NCBI RefSeq assembly: GCF_000195295.1
Contig: NC_015388.1
Coordinates: 124,001-188,000 of the forward strand
From: Desulfobacca acetoxidans DSM 11109
GTDB lineage: Bacteria > Desulfobacterota > Desulfobaccia > Desulfobaccales > Desulfobaccaceae
Length of the DNA: 64,000 nt
Direction of reading: 5' to 3'
Under the pieces are notes generated by a model. That model was not told the DNA's origin. It saw nothing but the letters and a program-made list of their open reading frames with translations, and searched no databases. Both the position numbers and the translations under genes were made by a program. Every line of letters starts with the position of its first letter. The first letter of the stretch is position 1. Positions 1 to 6,639 of this stretch are shown one piece after another.

Positions 1-1223
1 CGGCCTTTCACCTGACGCCCAACCAATTAAATGTGGGGAATATGCTCAATCAGATTGCCGACACTGCTACCGGCGACCTGGGGGTCGTGTTGACCAACTT
101 GGCGGAACTGCCTGACAATGCCGTGGGCAGCGCCTACCAGCAGATCACCCCGGACAAGGCCAGCACCCTGCCAGCACTAAGCCTGGCCGGCTCCATGATG
201 CAGGGGCAGTCGATAGCCAATCGCCTGAGCTACCAACGCTGGCGGCAGGGGGGCTCGCCCACCCTGGCTGGAGGACGTCCGGGCTCCTTTAACCTGTCAT
301 ACAACAATCTGGCCGGACTAATGCTGGCCTATAACAGCGCTGACCTCAGCGGGCTGATGAGCAGCTCCCGGATGCAGCCCGGATCCAGCGGCAATTGGGG
401 CTTCTTCACCGATTTTGTCTCCTCCTTTGGGAAACAGGACACCACCACTGACCAGATCGGCTATGATTTTTCCATCTTCGGCTTCACTACCGGGATCGAC
501 TACCGGTTCCGGGAAGATCTGGTCCTGGGCCTGGGAACGGGCTATTACCATACCGGGGCAACGTATAAGGGTTCCGGCGGCGACGCCGACATCAACAGCA
601 TCCCCTTCTATGCCTACGGGGCCTTTACCCCTGGTTCATTTTACGCTCAGGGGTATGTCGGCTACACCCTCAACCTTTATAGTATGAACCGGGATTTTGT
701 CTTCGGCGGCATTAACCGGCGGGCTACCAGTTCAGTCAATGGCAACCAGCTTAATGTTTCTCTCGAAACCGGCTATGATGTCAAACTGCCGTTTGCCACC
801 ATGACGCCGGCGGCCTCGTTATACTACTCCCAGGCCTGGGTGGACGGCTTCACCGAAACGGGCGCCGGGGCTTTGAATCTAAGCGTTGACTCCCAAAGTG
901 CCGATTCGCTTCAGACCGGGGTGGGGATGCGGCTGTCCCGCACCATCAAGACCAAGAAGGCCGTGGTGCTTCCCCAGGTCTATGCCTTCTATCAACATGA
1001 ATTTGCCAATGACAGTCGGGGATTAAACTCCCGCCTGGCCCAGACCGGCAATACCTTCCTCTTCCGGACCAATTCTCCCTCTCGGGATTTCGCCGTGCTG
1101 GGGGCCGGTCTGGCGGTGGGCTTGAAGAAGAACCTCACCCTGCAGGTCAATTACAACGCCGAAGTAGGCCGGGGAGACTACACCCCTCATGTCGTCAGCG
1201 CCGGCCTGCGTTTTGAATTTTAG
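1..1223 (+). CDS. Autotransporter beta-barrel domain protein, 5' end missing
   Basis: This is the C-terminal part of an outer-membrane autotransporter; the reading frame is open to the left edge, so the passenger domain lies outside the window. In-frame codons before the first possible GTG (position 33) already encode the motif LTPNQ followed by a short helix, typical of the passenger-barrel junction. From about residue 120 alternating amphipathic strands (GTGYYHTGATY, AQGYVGYTLN, LNVSLETGYDV) form the barrel, and the protein ends in LRFEF, a terminal aromatic as recognised by the BAM machinery. By family, the barrel anchors the passenger at the cell surface. The IS element begins only a few bases after the stop codon. 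The passenger function cannot be judged. Confidence 0.85.
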   Translation, partial: AFHLTPNQLNVGNMLNQIADTATGDLGVVLTNLAELPDNAVGSAYQQITPDKASTLPALSLAGSMMQGQSIANRLSYQRWRQGGSPTLAGGRPGSFNLSYNNLAGLMLAYNSADLSGLMSSSRMQPGSSGNWGFFTDFVSSFGKQDTTTDQIGYDFSIFGFTTGIDYRFREDLVLGLGTGYYHTGATYKGSGGDADINSIPFYAYGAFTPGSFYAQGYVGYTLNLYSMNRDFVFGGINRRATSSVNGNQLNVSLETGYDVKLPFATMTPAASLYYSQAWVDGFTETGAGALNLSVDSQSADSLQTGVGMRLSRTIKTKKAVVLPQVYAFYQHEFANDSRGLNSRLAQTGNTFLFRTNSPSRDFAVLGAGLAVGLKKNLTLQVNYNAEVGRGDYTPHVVSAGLRFEF

Positions 1224-1282
1224 AACAGACTCGTAAAGCCTGTTAAGAAAAATACAATATAATTAATTATATTATAGAGTTA

Positions 1283-1345
1283 TGCATGGAAAGCTGGTAT
1301 AATTGAGATGGTCGATCTTAATAAATACCAGGAGCTTTCCATGCA
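1283..1345 (+). promoter_or_regulatory. Hairpin covering the transposase ribosome-binding site and start codon
   Basis: TGCATGGAAAGCT at 1283-1295 is perfectly complementary to AGCTTTCCATGCA at 1333-1345, and GGTAT/ATACC (1296-1300/1325-1329) extends the stem across a 3-nt bulge. The right arm contains most of the Shine-Dalgarno AGGAG (1330-1334) and the ATG at 1341. A transcript entering from outside would fold and hide the start. This resembles the translational protection known for IS10 and IS50, though here it is inferred from sequence only. Confidence 0.6.
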
Positions 1346-2591
1346 AGAAAAAGATATCAAGCGGATCGTGATTAAGCAACTCAAGATCAAATTTCCTTAC
1401 TGGCGACGCCTTACCAAGAAACAGAAGAAAGCCTTGGTTGAAGAAGCGTTGCGCGATGTCATGGAAAATTACCAGCCAAGTCAAGCCATGCCTGTGTCGC
1501 TCCATGAGTTAACCAACACGCCGGTTCCCCCGGCAGGTATTATCCTATTGTCGGAGATGGGCAAATTTATCGAAAATCGTACTCGTGGCTTCTTGCCCTT
1601 TACCAAGCAGTATTCCCAACGATATCTCAATGATCGGGAACTCCGCCTGATTGACAGCCTGCTGGATGACCGGATACTCAACGACCTCCTGGCATGCCTG
1701 GGTTATACGCCGTCGATGCGGCAAATCTCCCCGGCTCACTTATTCCGGGCAGAACTCTTGAAAGCCTTACGGTATGCTGACCTGAGCTATCGGAAGTATT
1801 GCGATTTGCACGTCAACCGGTTAGAAAACAAATCCGTTCGCGCCTTTTTACATCTCCCCCTGCACAGGAAAATTATGGTGCATCACAGTCAATTGAGTCA
1901 ATTCCGGAGCACTTTGACCATAACCCACTTGGTCAATCTGATGGTTTACATCACCCACCTTTTGGTTAAAGAGATCAACCTACCGTATCCATTCCAGATT
2001 TGCGGGGTTGATTCTACTGATCTGGCCAGTTCGTGCTGTCCGGTGCCCTTAGCAACGCTCACCGTGGGTCAGAAGAAGGTCCGTATTTACAATGAACTCG
2101 ATGCCGATTGCGGCAAGCGACGGAAAAAGAGAAATAAATCAGTTCCCAGCCAGAAGGTCAAGACCCCAGAGCATGTAGACCCTGATCGGCGTCACGTCTT
2201 TATGGACGAATATTGTGAAACCCCCATGCGTTATCTGGGAACCACCGACACCGGGCACGAGTTTGGCTGTGACGCCCAGACTAACGAATGTTTTCGGGCT
2301 CCGCTTTGCCCCCAATGCCGAGAAATACCTTTTGATTCCGGACAATTTGGCCAACTTCCGGATATGTTAGAGGAAGTCGACAAAATCTGTAAGCTTCGCA
2401 AGAATATGGAAAGATCGTACAATCTGTTCAAGCATGTCGCTGGCTTAGAACGCTTACGTCTGAAATCGCAGCAGAGTGTGATGGCTGCCGTAACTTTTGC
2501 GCAATTGGCCACCGTACTCATGGAAATTGCCAGGCACCACCAATCGTCAGAAAAGGAGCATCGACCCAAGCAATTGCAGTTGGCGGCCTAA
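1341..2591 (+). CDS. Transposase of the insertion sequence
   Basis: This DDE-type transposase (416 aa from the ATG at 1341) should catalyse excision and insertion of the flanking element. The start at 1341 is preferred over an upstream GTG-type start at 1308 because AGGAG lies six bases before it. The N-terminal half (HLFRAELLKALRYADLSYRKYCDL) resembles the helical region of IS5/IS1182-like transposases. GVDSTDL in the middle is a candidate for the first catalytic Asp. RKNMERSYNLFKHVAGLERLRLKS near the C-terminus fits the helix with the catalytic Glu. The cysteines in CDAQTNECFRAPLCPQC may form a zinc site. The gene is intact, so the element may still be mobile. Family assignment remains open. 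Confidence 0.8.
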   Translation: MQEKDIKRIVIKQLKIKFPYWRRLTKKQKKALVEEALRDVMENYQPSQAMPVSLHELTNTPVPPAGIILLSEMGKFIENRTRGFLPFTKQYSQRYLNDRELRLIDSLLDDRILNDLLACLGYTPSMRQISPAHLFRAELLKALRYADLSYRKYCDLHVNRLENKSVRAFLHLPLHRKIMVHHSQLSQFRSTLTITHLVNLMVYITHLLVKEINLPYPFQICGVDSTDLASSCCPVPLATLTVGQKKVRIYNELDADCGKRRKKRNKSVPSQKVKTPEHVDPDRRHVFMDEYCETPMRYLGTTDTGHEFGCDAQTNECFRAPLCPQCREIPFDSGQFGQLPDMLEEVDKICKLRKNMERSYNLFKHVAGLERLRLKSQQSVMAAVTFAQLATVLMEIARHHQSSEKEHRPKQLQLAA

Positions 2592-2888
2592 TACGCCAAA
2601 CCAATCAAAATAAAGCATTCAAAAGAGCTGGCATGACCTCTTGGTGGAAACCTATATTCTTGGGCTTTGATAACCTGATAAAATAAGCCATGAAAAATTT
2701 AAGTCTGGGTTTTTTCATATCAAAAGATTGATGCCAACTCGTTGAGTTGCCAAAATTTGCTTTAAAAAACACGCCGCTCAATTTTGAACCTTATTTCTGG
2801 AGATTCTTTTTAACAGGCTTTACTAGAGGAATGTTGCGTTGTCATTTTGCCTTTTGCTAGGGGAATTTTAGATTATCAAAATTAGATC

Positions 2889-2917
2889 TTGACATCATCC
2901 GATGCCAATGCTATACA
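2889..2917 (+). promoter_or_regulatory. Strong sigma-70-type promoter ahead of the RiPP-like locus
   Basis: TTGACA at 2889-2894 is a perfect -35 box. After exactly 17 bp comes TATACA (2912-2917) as the -10 box. Transcription would start near 2924, producing the leader described next. It is the best promoter-like sequence upstream of the peptide/radical SAM cluster. Confidence 0.65.
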
Positions 2918-2923
2918 GTAGCC

Positions 2924-3076
2924 TGCAAAAAGCAATTTTTTACTCACTTCACCCGTACTGTTCCCAATGGTATGCTATGAAAGCGTTAGGGTGAAGGTGA
3001 TTTTTGGGGAAGGCTGGAAACTGGGGCCGCGAAGGTCTCTTCTCGGATTATTCCGAAGATCTTCGTGGCCTTTTTT
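2924..3076 (+). ncRNA. Short structured transcript or leader RNA ending at an intrinsic terminator
   Basis: Downstream of the promoter a first stem pairs CTTCACCC (2947-2954) with GGGTGAAG (2989-2996). A second, GC-rich stem from 3025 to 3070 is followed by six Ts. The region has no credible open reading frame. It would give an RNA of about 150 nt that could be a small RNA or, more likely given its position, an attenuated 5' leader of the downstream operon. I could not match it to a riboswitch class I know (no cobalamin, SAM, TPP or yybP-ykoY signature). Confidence 0.45.
3025..3076 (+). terminator. Rho-independent terminator in the leader
   Basis: GGCC at 3025-3028 pairs with GGCC at 3067-3070. 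The stem continues through CGAAG/CTTCG and an inner TCGGA/TCCGA helix, and is followed directly by TTTTTT (3071-3076). It lies about 350 bp upstream of the first radical SAM remnant. Confidence 0.7.
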
Positions 3077-3161
3077 ATTCGCGATTTTTTGAAAACGGAG
3101 GAACAAAGCAGGAATAACTCGGTCTCACCATTTATTGGAGCATTCGTATTAGGTTAGAGAT

Positions 3162-3244
3162 GGAAAGCAGCCTCCCCGCGGCCAACGGAATCGGCTGCCT
3201 TCCAAAGAGCCCCGCCTGTTCAAAGGTGTAAGCTCTTTGTTTTT
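3162..3244 (+). terminator. Second leader hairpin pair with terminator
   Basis: Two consecutive stem-loops occur. GGAAAGCAGCC (3162-3172) pairs with GGCTGCCTTCC (3193-3203). CAAAGAGC (3203-3210) pairs with GCTCTTTG (3232-3239), followed by TTTTTG. The second has the form of an intrinsic terminator. Because it follows another terminator and precedes the operon, an attenuation role is plausible. No gene is visible between 3077 and 3424. Confidence 0.55.
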
Positions 3245-3424
3245 GTATCCGATAGAGGTCCTGATGTCAAGTCCGCTCAAGGTCCGCCATCTGATTTTTG
3301 TCCATTTGTCCCGTCTTGTCTTTGCAAACTGCTGCTTTCGGCATGTTGATCAATGGATGATTATCGCCGGAATCCGAAAGGGGAGAGATCCGTTAGTTCG
3401 GATCAATTGTGGAAGAGGTTGCCC

Positions 3425-3999
3425 ATGTTGTTTCTTCCCGTCAATGTAACCCTTGAAGTGACAAATCAATGCAATCTGTCATGCAAACATTGTTTCAGAC
3501 ATTCGAGTTCCCGGATGAACGACGAGCTCTCTTCGGATGAGATTGAAGCTGTTCTGGATCAGCCGAATCGAAGATGAAAATATATTCCAATCCTCTGGGC
3601 TACTTGAACAGCCCTCTTTACGAGGAGATGAGAAACAAACAAATACGGCAGTGCTCCTGTGGGCGACACCTTTTGTTCATCAAGCCCAATGGCGCCTTGT
3701 CACCATGTGACTTCGATCTGTTTTCGGCGGGCAACGTGCGAGAACTGAAGATTGAGGAAGCATGGAGCAATGCTCCCGTTTTTCATACTTTCCGAAAGTT
3801 CGATCCGAGAGACCTCAAAGGAATCTGTGCGACATGTGAGATGAAAGAACCGTGCGGAGGCGGCTGTCGGGCCTTGGCCGTCATCCATTGCGGCGATTTT
3901 TACGGGGAAAATCCGATATACCCCCTTGTGAGCGCTGCCCGTGAAAAACTTGGCCAAGGAACAGTCATATCCGATAAACATGCACTACCGGGGGATTAA
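3425..3999 (+). pseudogene. Radical SAM/SPASM gene with a large internal deletion and frameshift
   Basis: The 5' piece starts at ATG 3425 after GGAAGAGG and encodes 50 residues including the [4Fe-4S] motif CNLSCKHC (Cys16, Cys20, Cys23). It ends at TGA 3575-3577. A second frame starting at ATG 3574 (ATGA overlap) runs to 3999 and carries a SPASM-like C-terminus with CSCG, SPCD, CATC and CGGGC. Compared with the two intact neighbours, roughly 165-170 residues of the radical SAM barrel are missing between the halves. A working enzyme is therefore unlikely. The alternative, that the 3' frame is a stand-alone SPASM-domain protein translationally coupled to a short peptide, cannot be excluded. Confidence 0.7.
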
Positions 4000-4159
4000 T
4001 GCATCGTATTATTCCTCTTATAGAATGAATACAATTTTTCTGTAAAGGAGGTGGATGGACATGCCGTATGTAAAACCGTCTATTAAAAGATATATGGCTC
4101 GTCCAGCTCACGGCAGCGCGTGTGGCCACTAATTGAATGATTACGCTCCCCCGGTAGTG
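3983..4159. repeat. 13-bp inverted repeat flanking the peptide gene
   Basis: CACTACCGGGGGA at 3983-3995 and its exact complement TCCCCCGGTAGTG at 4147-4159 are 151 bp apart and bracket the 23-codon peptide gene at 4061-4132. The left arm overlaps the last codons of the SPASM remnant. In RNA the arms could close a long stem that isolates the peptide cistron. In DNA they could be the ends of a small mobile or recombined segment. Confidence 0.7.
4061..4132 (+). CDS. Putative RiPP precursor peptide, 23 aa
   Basis: A short ORF preceded by an excellent Shine-Dalgarno (AAAGGAGGTG, 4044-4053) begins MPYVKPSIKRYM and ends RPAHGSACGH. A second in-frame ATG six bases upstream (4055) is too close to the Shine-Dalgarno to be preferred. 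Length and position, just before a PqqD-like protein and radical SAM/SPASM enzymes, match the PqqA arrangement. The C-terminal half holds one Cys, two His and Gly/Ser/Ala residues, suitable as a modified core and as metal ligands. The N-terminal half would be the recognition leader. There is no double-Gly cleavage motif. That it is translated and modified is inference. I do not know its family; Haft-type PqqD-linked peptide families such as geopeptide or mycofactocin should be compared. Confidence 0.7.
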   Translation: MPYVKPSIKRYMARPAHGSACGH

Positions 4160-4224
4160 AACTAAATGAATGCGCAGAGCAATCAGATGGATATATCCAT
4201 AGAAATCCTCAAAGGATTTATATC

Positions 4225-4506
4225 ATGATGACGGATTCATTATTTCGGTACGCCATAGATAACAGAAAAGATTTCAAAATCCGTGATGACGGCACCAACA
4301 TGTTCATTTACGAATACAAGAAGGGAATCATCACGGAATTGAATGAGACTGCTCGGTATGTATGGACCCTTATTGATGGAAATGAGACCCAAAACATCAG
4401 TGCCTTATATGCGGAGCGTTACGGTATCCTCATTGAGCATGCGGAAAAAGATGTTACCGAAGTGCTGGAAGCACTGGTGGACACCGGGATTCTTAAGCGC
4501 GTCTGA
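4225..4506 (+). CDS. PqqD-like peptide chaperone (RiPP recognition element)
   Basis: This 93-residue protein has the PqqD fold signature: a beta-rich N-terminus (DFKIRDDGTNMFIYEYKKGIITELNETARYVWTLIDG), then helices ending AEKDVTEVLEALVDTGILKRV. In PQQ and other RiPP pathways such proteins bind the precursor leader and hand it to the radical SAM enzyme. The start at 4225 has AAAGGA eight bases upstream; an ATG follows at 4228. The site lies in a small hairpin (AAATCC/GGATTT around 4205-4220), which may tune translation. It is the first intact protein after the peptide gene and is followed 12 bp later by the first intact radical SAM gene. Confidence 0.85.
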   Translation: MMTDSLFRYAIDNRKDFKIRDDGTNMFIYEYKKGIITELNETARYVWTLIDGNETQNISALYAERYGILIEHAEKDVTEVLEALVDTGILKRV

Positions 4507-4524
4507 ATTCAAGAGGAGATGACG

Positions 4525-5538
4525 GTGGCGTTTCAACTGCAATCCGTACACTTCATCATAACGAATCAATGCAATCTGAACTGTCTGCATTGTTTTGCGG
4601 ATTCCGGTGTGGCCGGATACGAGATGACAATGGATGAAATCCGTAAGGTACTGAGGGAACTAAGAGAACTTGGGGTCTTTCAGGTCCTGTTTACGGGTGG
4701 GGAACCCTTTTGCCGAAACGATTTCTTTGAGGTAATGGAAGACGCCGAAGCTATGGATTTCGCGATGGTGATTGAAACCAACGGCACATTGCTCGACGAG
4801 GAAAGGATACGGCGGCTGAAGAATTTCAGCATTGTATACGTGCAAATACCTTTCGAAGGGTTGGAAAATGTCAACGACACGATTCGCGGCGACGGGAATT
4901 TCAAATGTTCCCTGTCCGTTATCGAACAACTGACCAAAAACGATATCCCGGTGCGGGCACGGATCACCGCGACGAAAAAGTCGCTGAACGATTTGTACTC
5001 CCTGGTGAGCGTGTTGGTGCTCCTCGGCATATCTTCAGTGACCATCCGTGAGTTCGTCCCCCTGGGAAGAGGCGGGCAATTCGCGCATGAACTGCTTCTG
5101 GACACTCATGCAAAGGGCGAGTTCGCCAATATCATCGCTCGGATACGGTCGGAATTCGGTCCTTCTATGGACATCCAAGCGGCCGGAATCCACAACTATC
5201 TTGCGGGCAACGGATCATCCCCATGGGGGGGTGTCAAATATCGCAATTTGGCCATCCTGCCGGACGGTTGTGTGAATGTTTGTGAAATATTTCCCTTTTA
5301 TTGCGGCAACGTTCGTTTGCAGCCGCTTGCACACATTCTTGCAAACTCCCCCGTCATCAAATCATTCAGAGATTTCGACAGGAATCGGCTGACAGGCCAC
5401 TGCGCAGTCTGCTGCTTCAGGAACAAGTGTGACGGGTGTCGCTTGTTTTCATTCATGTTCAGAGGCGATATCTATACCGGAGATCCGCTTTGTTACTGGG
5501 CATGTGCGGAGAACGAGCCTAACTCTTTGGTCGTTTAG
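4525..5538 (+). CDS. Radical SAM/SPASM peptide maturase 1
   Basis: This enzyme (about 337 aa) has the radical SAM cluster motif CNLNCLHC near residues 16-23, the GGEP motif (FTGGEP) that binds SAM, and a C-terminal SPASM region rich in cysteines (CVNVC, YCGN, HCAVCCF, CDGCR, LCYWAC) expected to bind one or two auxiliary [4Fe-4S] clusters. SPASM enzymes typically install C-C, C-S or other crosslinks in RiPP precursors. GTG at 4525 is preferred because GAGGAG ends six bases before it; an ATG at 4519 abuts that site. It is paralogous to the next gene (shared ITNxCNLxCxHCF, GGEPF, IETN, FTPxGRG-like segments). It presumably acts on the 23-residue peptide delivered by the PqqD-like protein; the reaction is unknown. 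Confidence 0.88.
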   Translation: MAFQLQSVHFIITNQCNLNCLHCFADSGVAGYEMTMDEIRKVLRELRELGVFQVLFTGGEPFCRNDFFEVMEDAEAMDFAMVIETNGTLLDEERIRRLKNFSIVYVQIPFEGLENVNDTIRGDGNFKCSLSVIEQLTKNDIPVRARITATKKSLNDLYSLVSVLVLLGISSVTIREFVPLGRGGQFAHELLLDTHAKGEFANIIARIRSEFGPSMDIQAAGIHNYLAGNGSSPWGGVKYRNLAILPDGCVNVCEIFPFYCGNVRLQPLAHILANSPVIKSFRDFDRNRLTGHCAVCCFRNKCDGCRLFSFMFRGDIYTGDPLCYWACAENEPNSLVV

Positions 5539-5567
5539 ACCGGGTGGAGGAAAGGAAGACAGGAATC

Positions 5568-6602
5568 ATGGAGACAGTCCATATCAGTATCACGAATGCT
5601 TGTAATCTGAGATGTAAACATTGCTTTACTAACGCCGGAACTCCCACCCCAAATGAACTGACCCTCAACGAGTATGACGTTTTGTTTCGGGATCTTTACA
5701 AAATGGGAGTGTTCCAACTCGTCATAGCCGGGGGCGAACCTTTTATCAGGCCGGATGTATGGAAAATAATGGATTTGGCGGAAGCACTTGATTTCTGTTT
5801 ATTTATTGAGACCAATACAATGCTGCTCAGGGATGAAGACATAAAACGACTGAAGTCTTTTACCATAAGCCAGATGCACATTCCCCTGGAAGGAATGCGG
5901 GAGACGAACGACTACATACGAGGAAGGGAACATTTTGCTCACACTCTGGAAACGGTCCGCAAACTGAGTGCTGAAGACATCCCGGTGGAAATCCGAACAA
6001 CCGCCAGCAAAAGATCTATCGACGAATTGGAAGAGTTGGCGCTGCTGCTTGCGGACACGGGAGTAAATACCCTGTTTGTGAGCGAATTCACTCCGACGGG
6101 GCGCGGAATGAGCTATGCCCCGGAGCTATTGCTGGGTCTGGAACTGAAAAAAAAGCTCCACGACACCCTTGGCGAGCTTCGTTCAAAATACTACGACCGA
6201 ATTACAGTTGATGGCGATGCATGCGGATTCTTCGACGGTCACGAGAGACGGATGGGTTTCAGCAAAGACGAGAGATCGGCTTTCTGCGCCGCCATGAATG
6301 GGGAATCCTGTGTCATCCTGCCGAACGGAACGGTATCGCCGTGCGATCAATACGCCTTCCACGGAGGCAATATCCGTTTTCAGAGTATCCGTGAAATAAT
6401 AGAGAAATCTCCTGTCTTCAACTGGTTCCGAGAGTTTCCCCGGAGCGCCGTTTCAGGAACGTGCGGTGCCTGCAAGTTCAACGCACGTTGCGGTGGTTGC
6501 AGAATTTTCGCGTTTCTGTTCAACGGCGATATCTATTCGGAGGACCCCATGTGCTGGCGAGTCCTCGAAGCCCGCGGAACGGAAAGCCCGCTGTACGTTT
6601 GA
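5568..6602 (+). CDS. Radical SAM/SPASM peptide maturase 2
   Basis: This 344-residue paralogue of the preceding enzyme carries CNLRCKHC (Cys12, Cys16, Cys19), the SAM-binding GGEP and SEFTPTGRG. Its SPASM domain has FCAAMNGESC, SPCD, GTCGACKF and ARCGGCR. ATG 5568 is chosen because AAAGGAAG precedes it at a suitable distance; a GTG at 5544 overlaps the Shine-Dalgarno-like GGAGG. The stop of maturase 1 lies 29 bp upstream, so the two are probably co-transcribed. Two intact related maturases plus a third broken one suggest successive or site-specific modifications on one peptide, or redundancy after duplication. Function is inferred from family and context only. Confidence 0.88.
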   Translation: METVHISITNACNLRCKHCFTNAGTPTPNELTLNEYDVLFRDLYKMGVFQLVIAGGEPFIRPDVWKIMDLAEALDFCLFIETNTMLLRDEDIKRLKSFTISQMHIPLEGMRETNDYIRGREHFAHTLETVRKLSAEDIPVEIRTTASKRSIDELEELALLLADTGVNTLFVSEFTPTGRGMSYAPELLLGLELKKKLHDTLGELRSKYYDRITVDGDACGFFDGHERRMGFSKDERSAFCAAMNGESCVILPNGTVSPCDQYAFHGGNIRFQSIREIIEKSPVFNWFREFPRSAVSGTCGACKFNARCGGCRIFAFLFNGDIYSEDPMCWRVLEARGTESPLYV

Positions 6603-6639
6603 AGAGACTGATGCTTTCCACCCGGGGGCGGATATTCGG

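Larger units (their letters stand above)
1230..2826 (+). mobile_element. Complete insertion sequence, about 1.6 kb
   Basis: The element is bounded by imperfect terminal inverted repeats. The left end (from 1230) reads CTCGTAAAGCCTGTTAAGAA and the reverse complement of the right end (to 2826) reads CTAGTAAAGCCTGTTAAAAA, 18 of 20 matching. It encloses one transposase gene and about 235 bp of non-coding right flank. A short A-run/T-run hairpin near 2691-2719 might act as a terminator. I see no convincing target-site duplication (flanks ...ACAGA and AGGAA...). The family cannot be assigned with confidence. It sits between an autotransporter and the RiPP-like locus, so it could mark the left border of an acquired segment. 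Confidence 0.85.

Noticed and set aside
1224-2830. Target-site duplication of the IS element
   Set aside because: Flanking bases do not match beyond chance (ACAGA versus AGGAA).
2924-3244. Known riboswitch (cobalamin, TPP, SAM, Mn, NiCo)
   Set aside because: None of the conserved core strings I know was found. Reported only as an unassigned structured leader.
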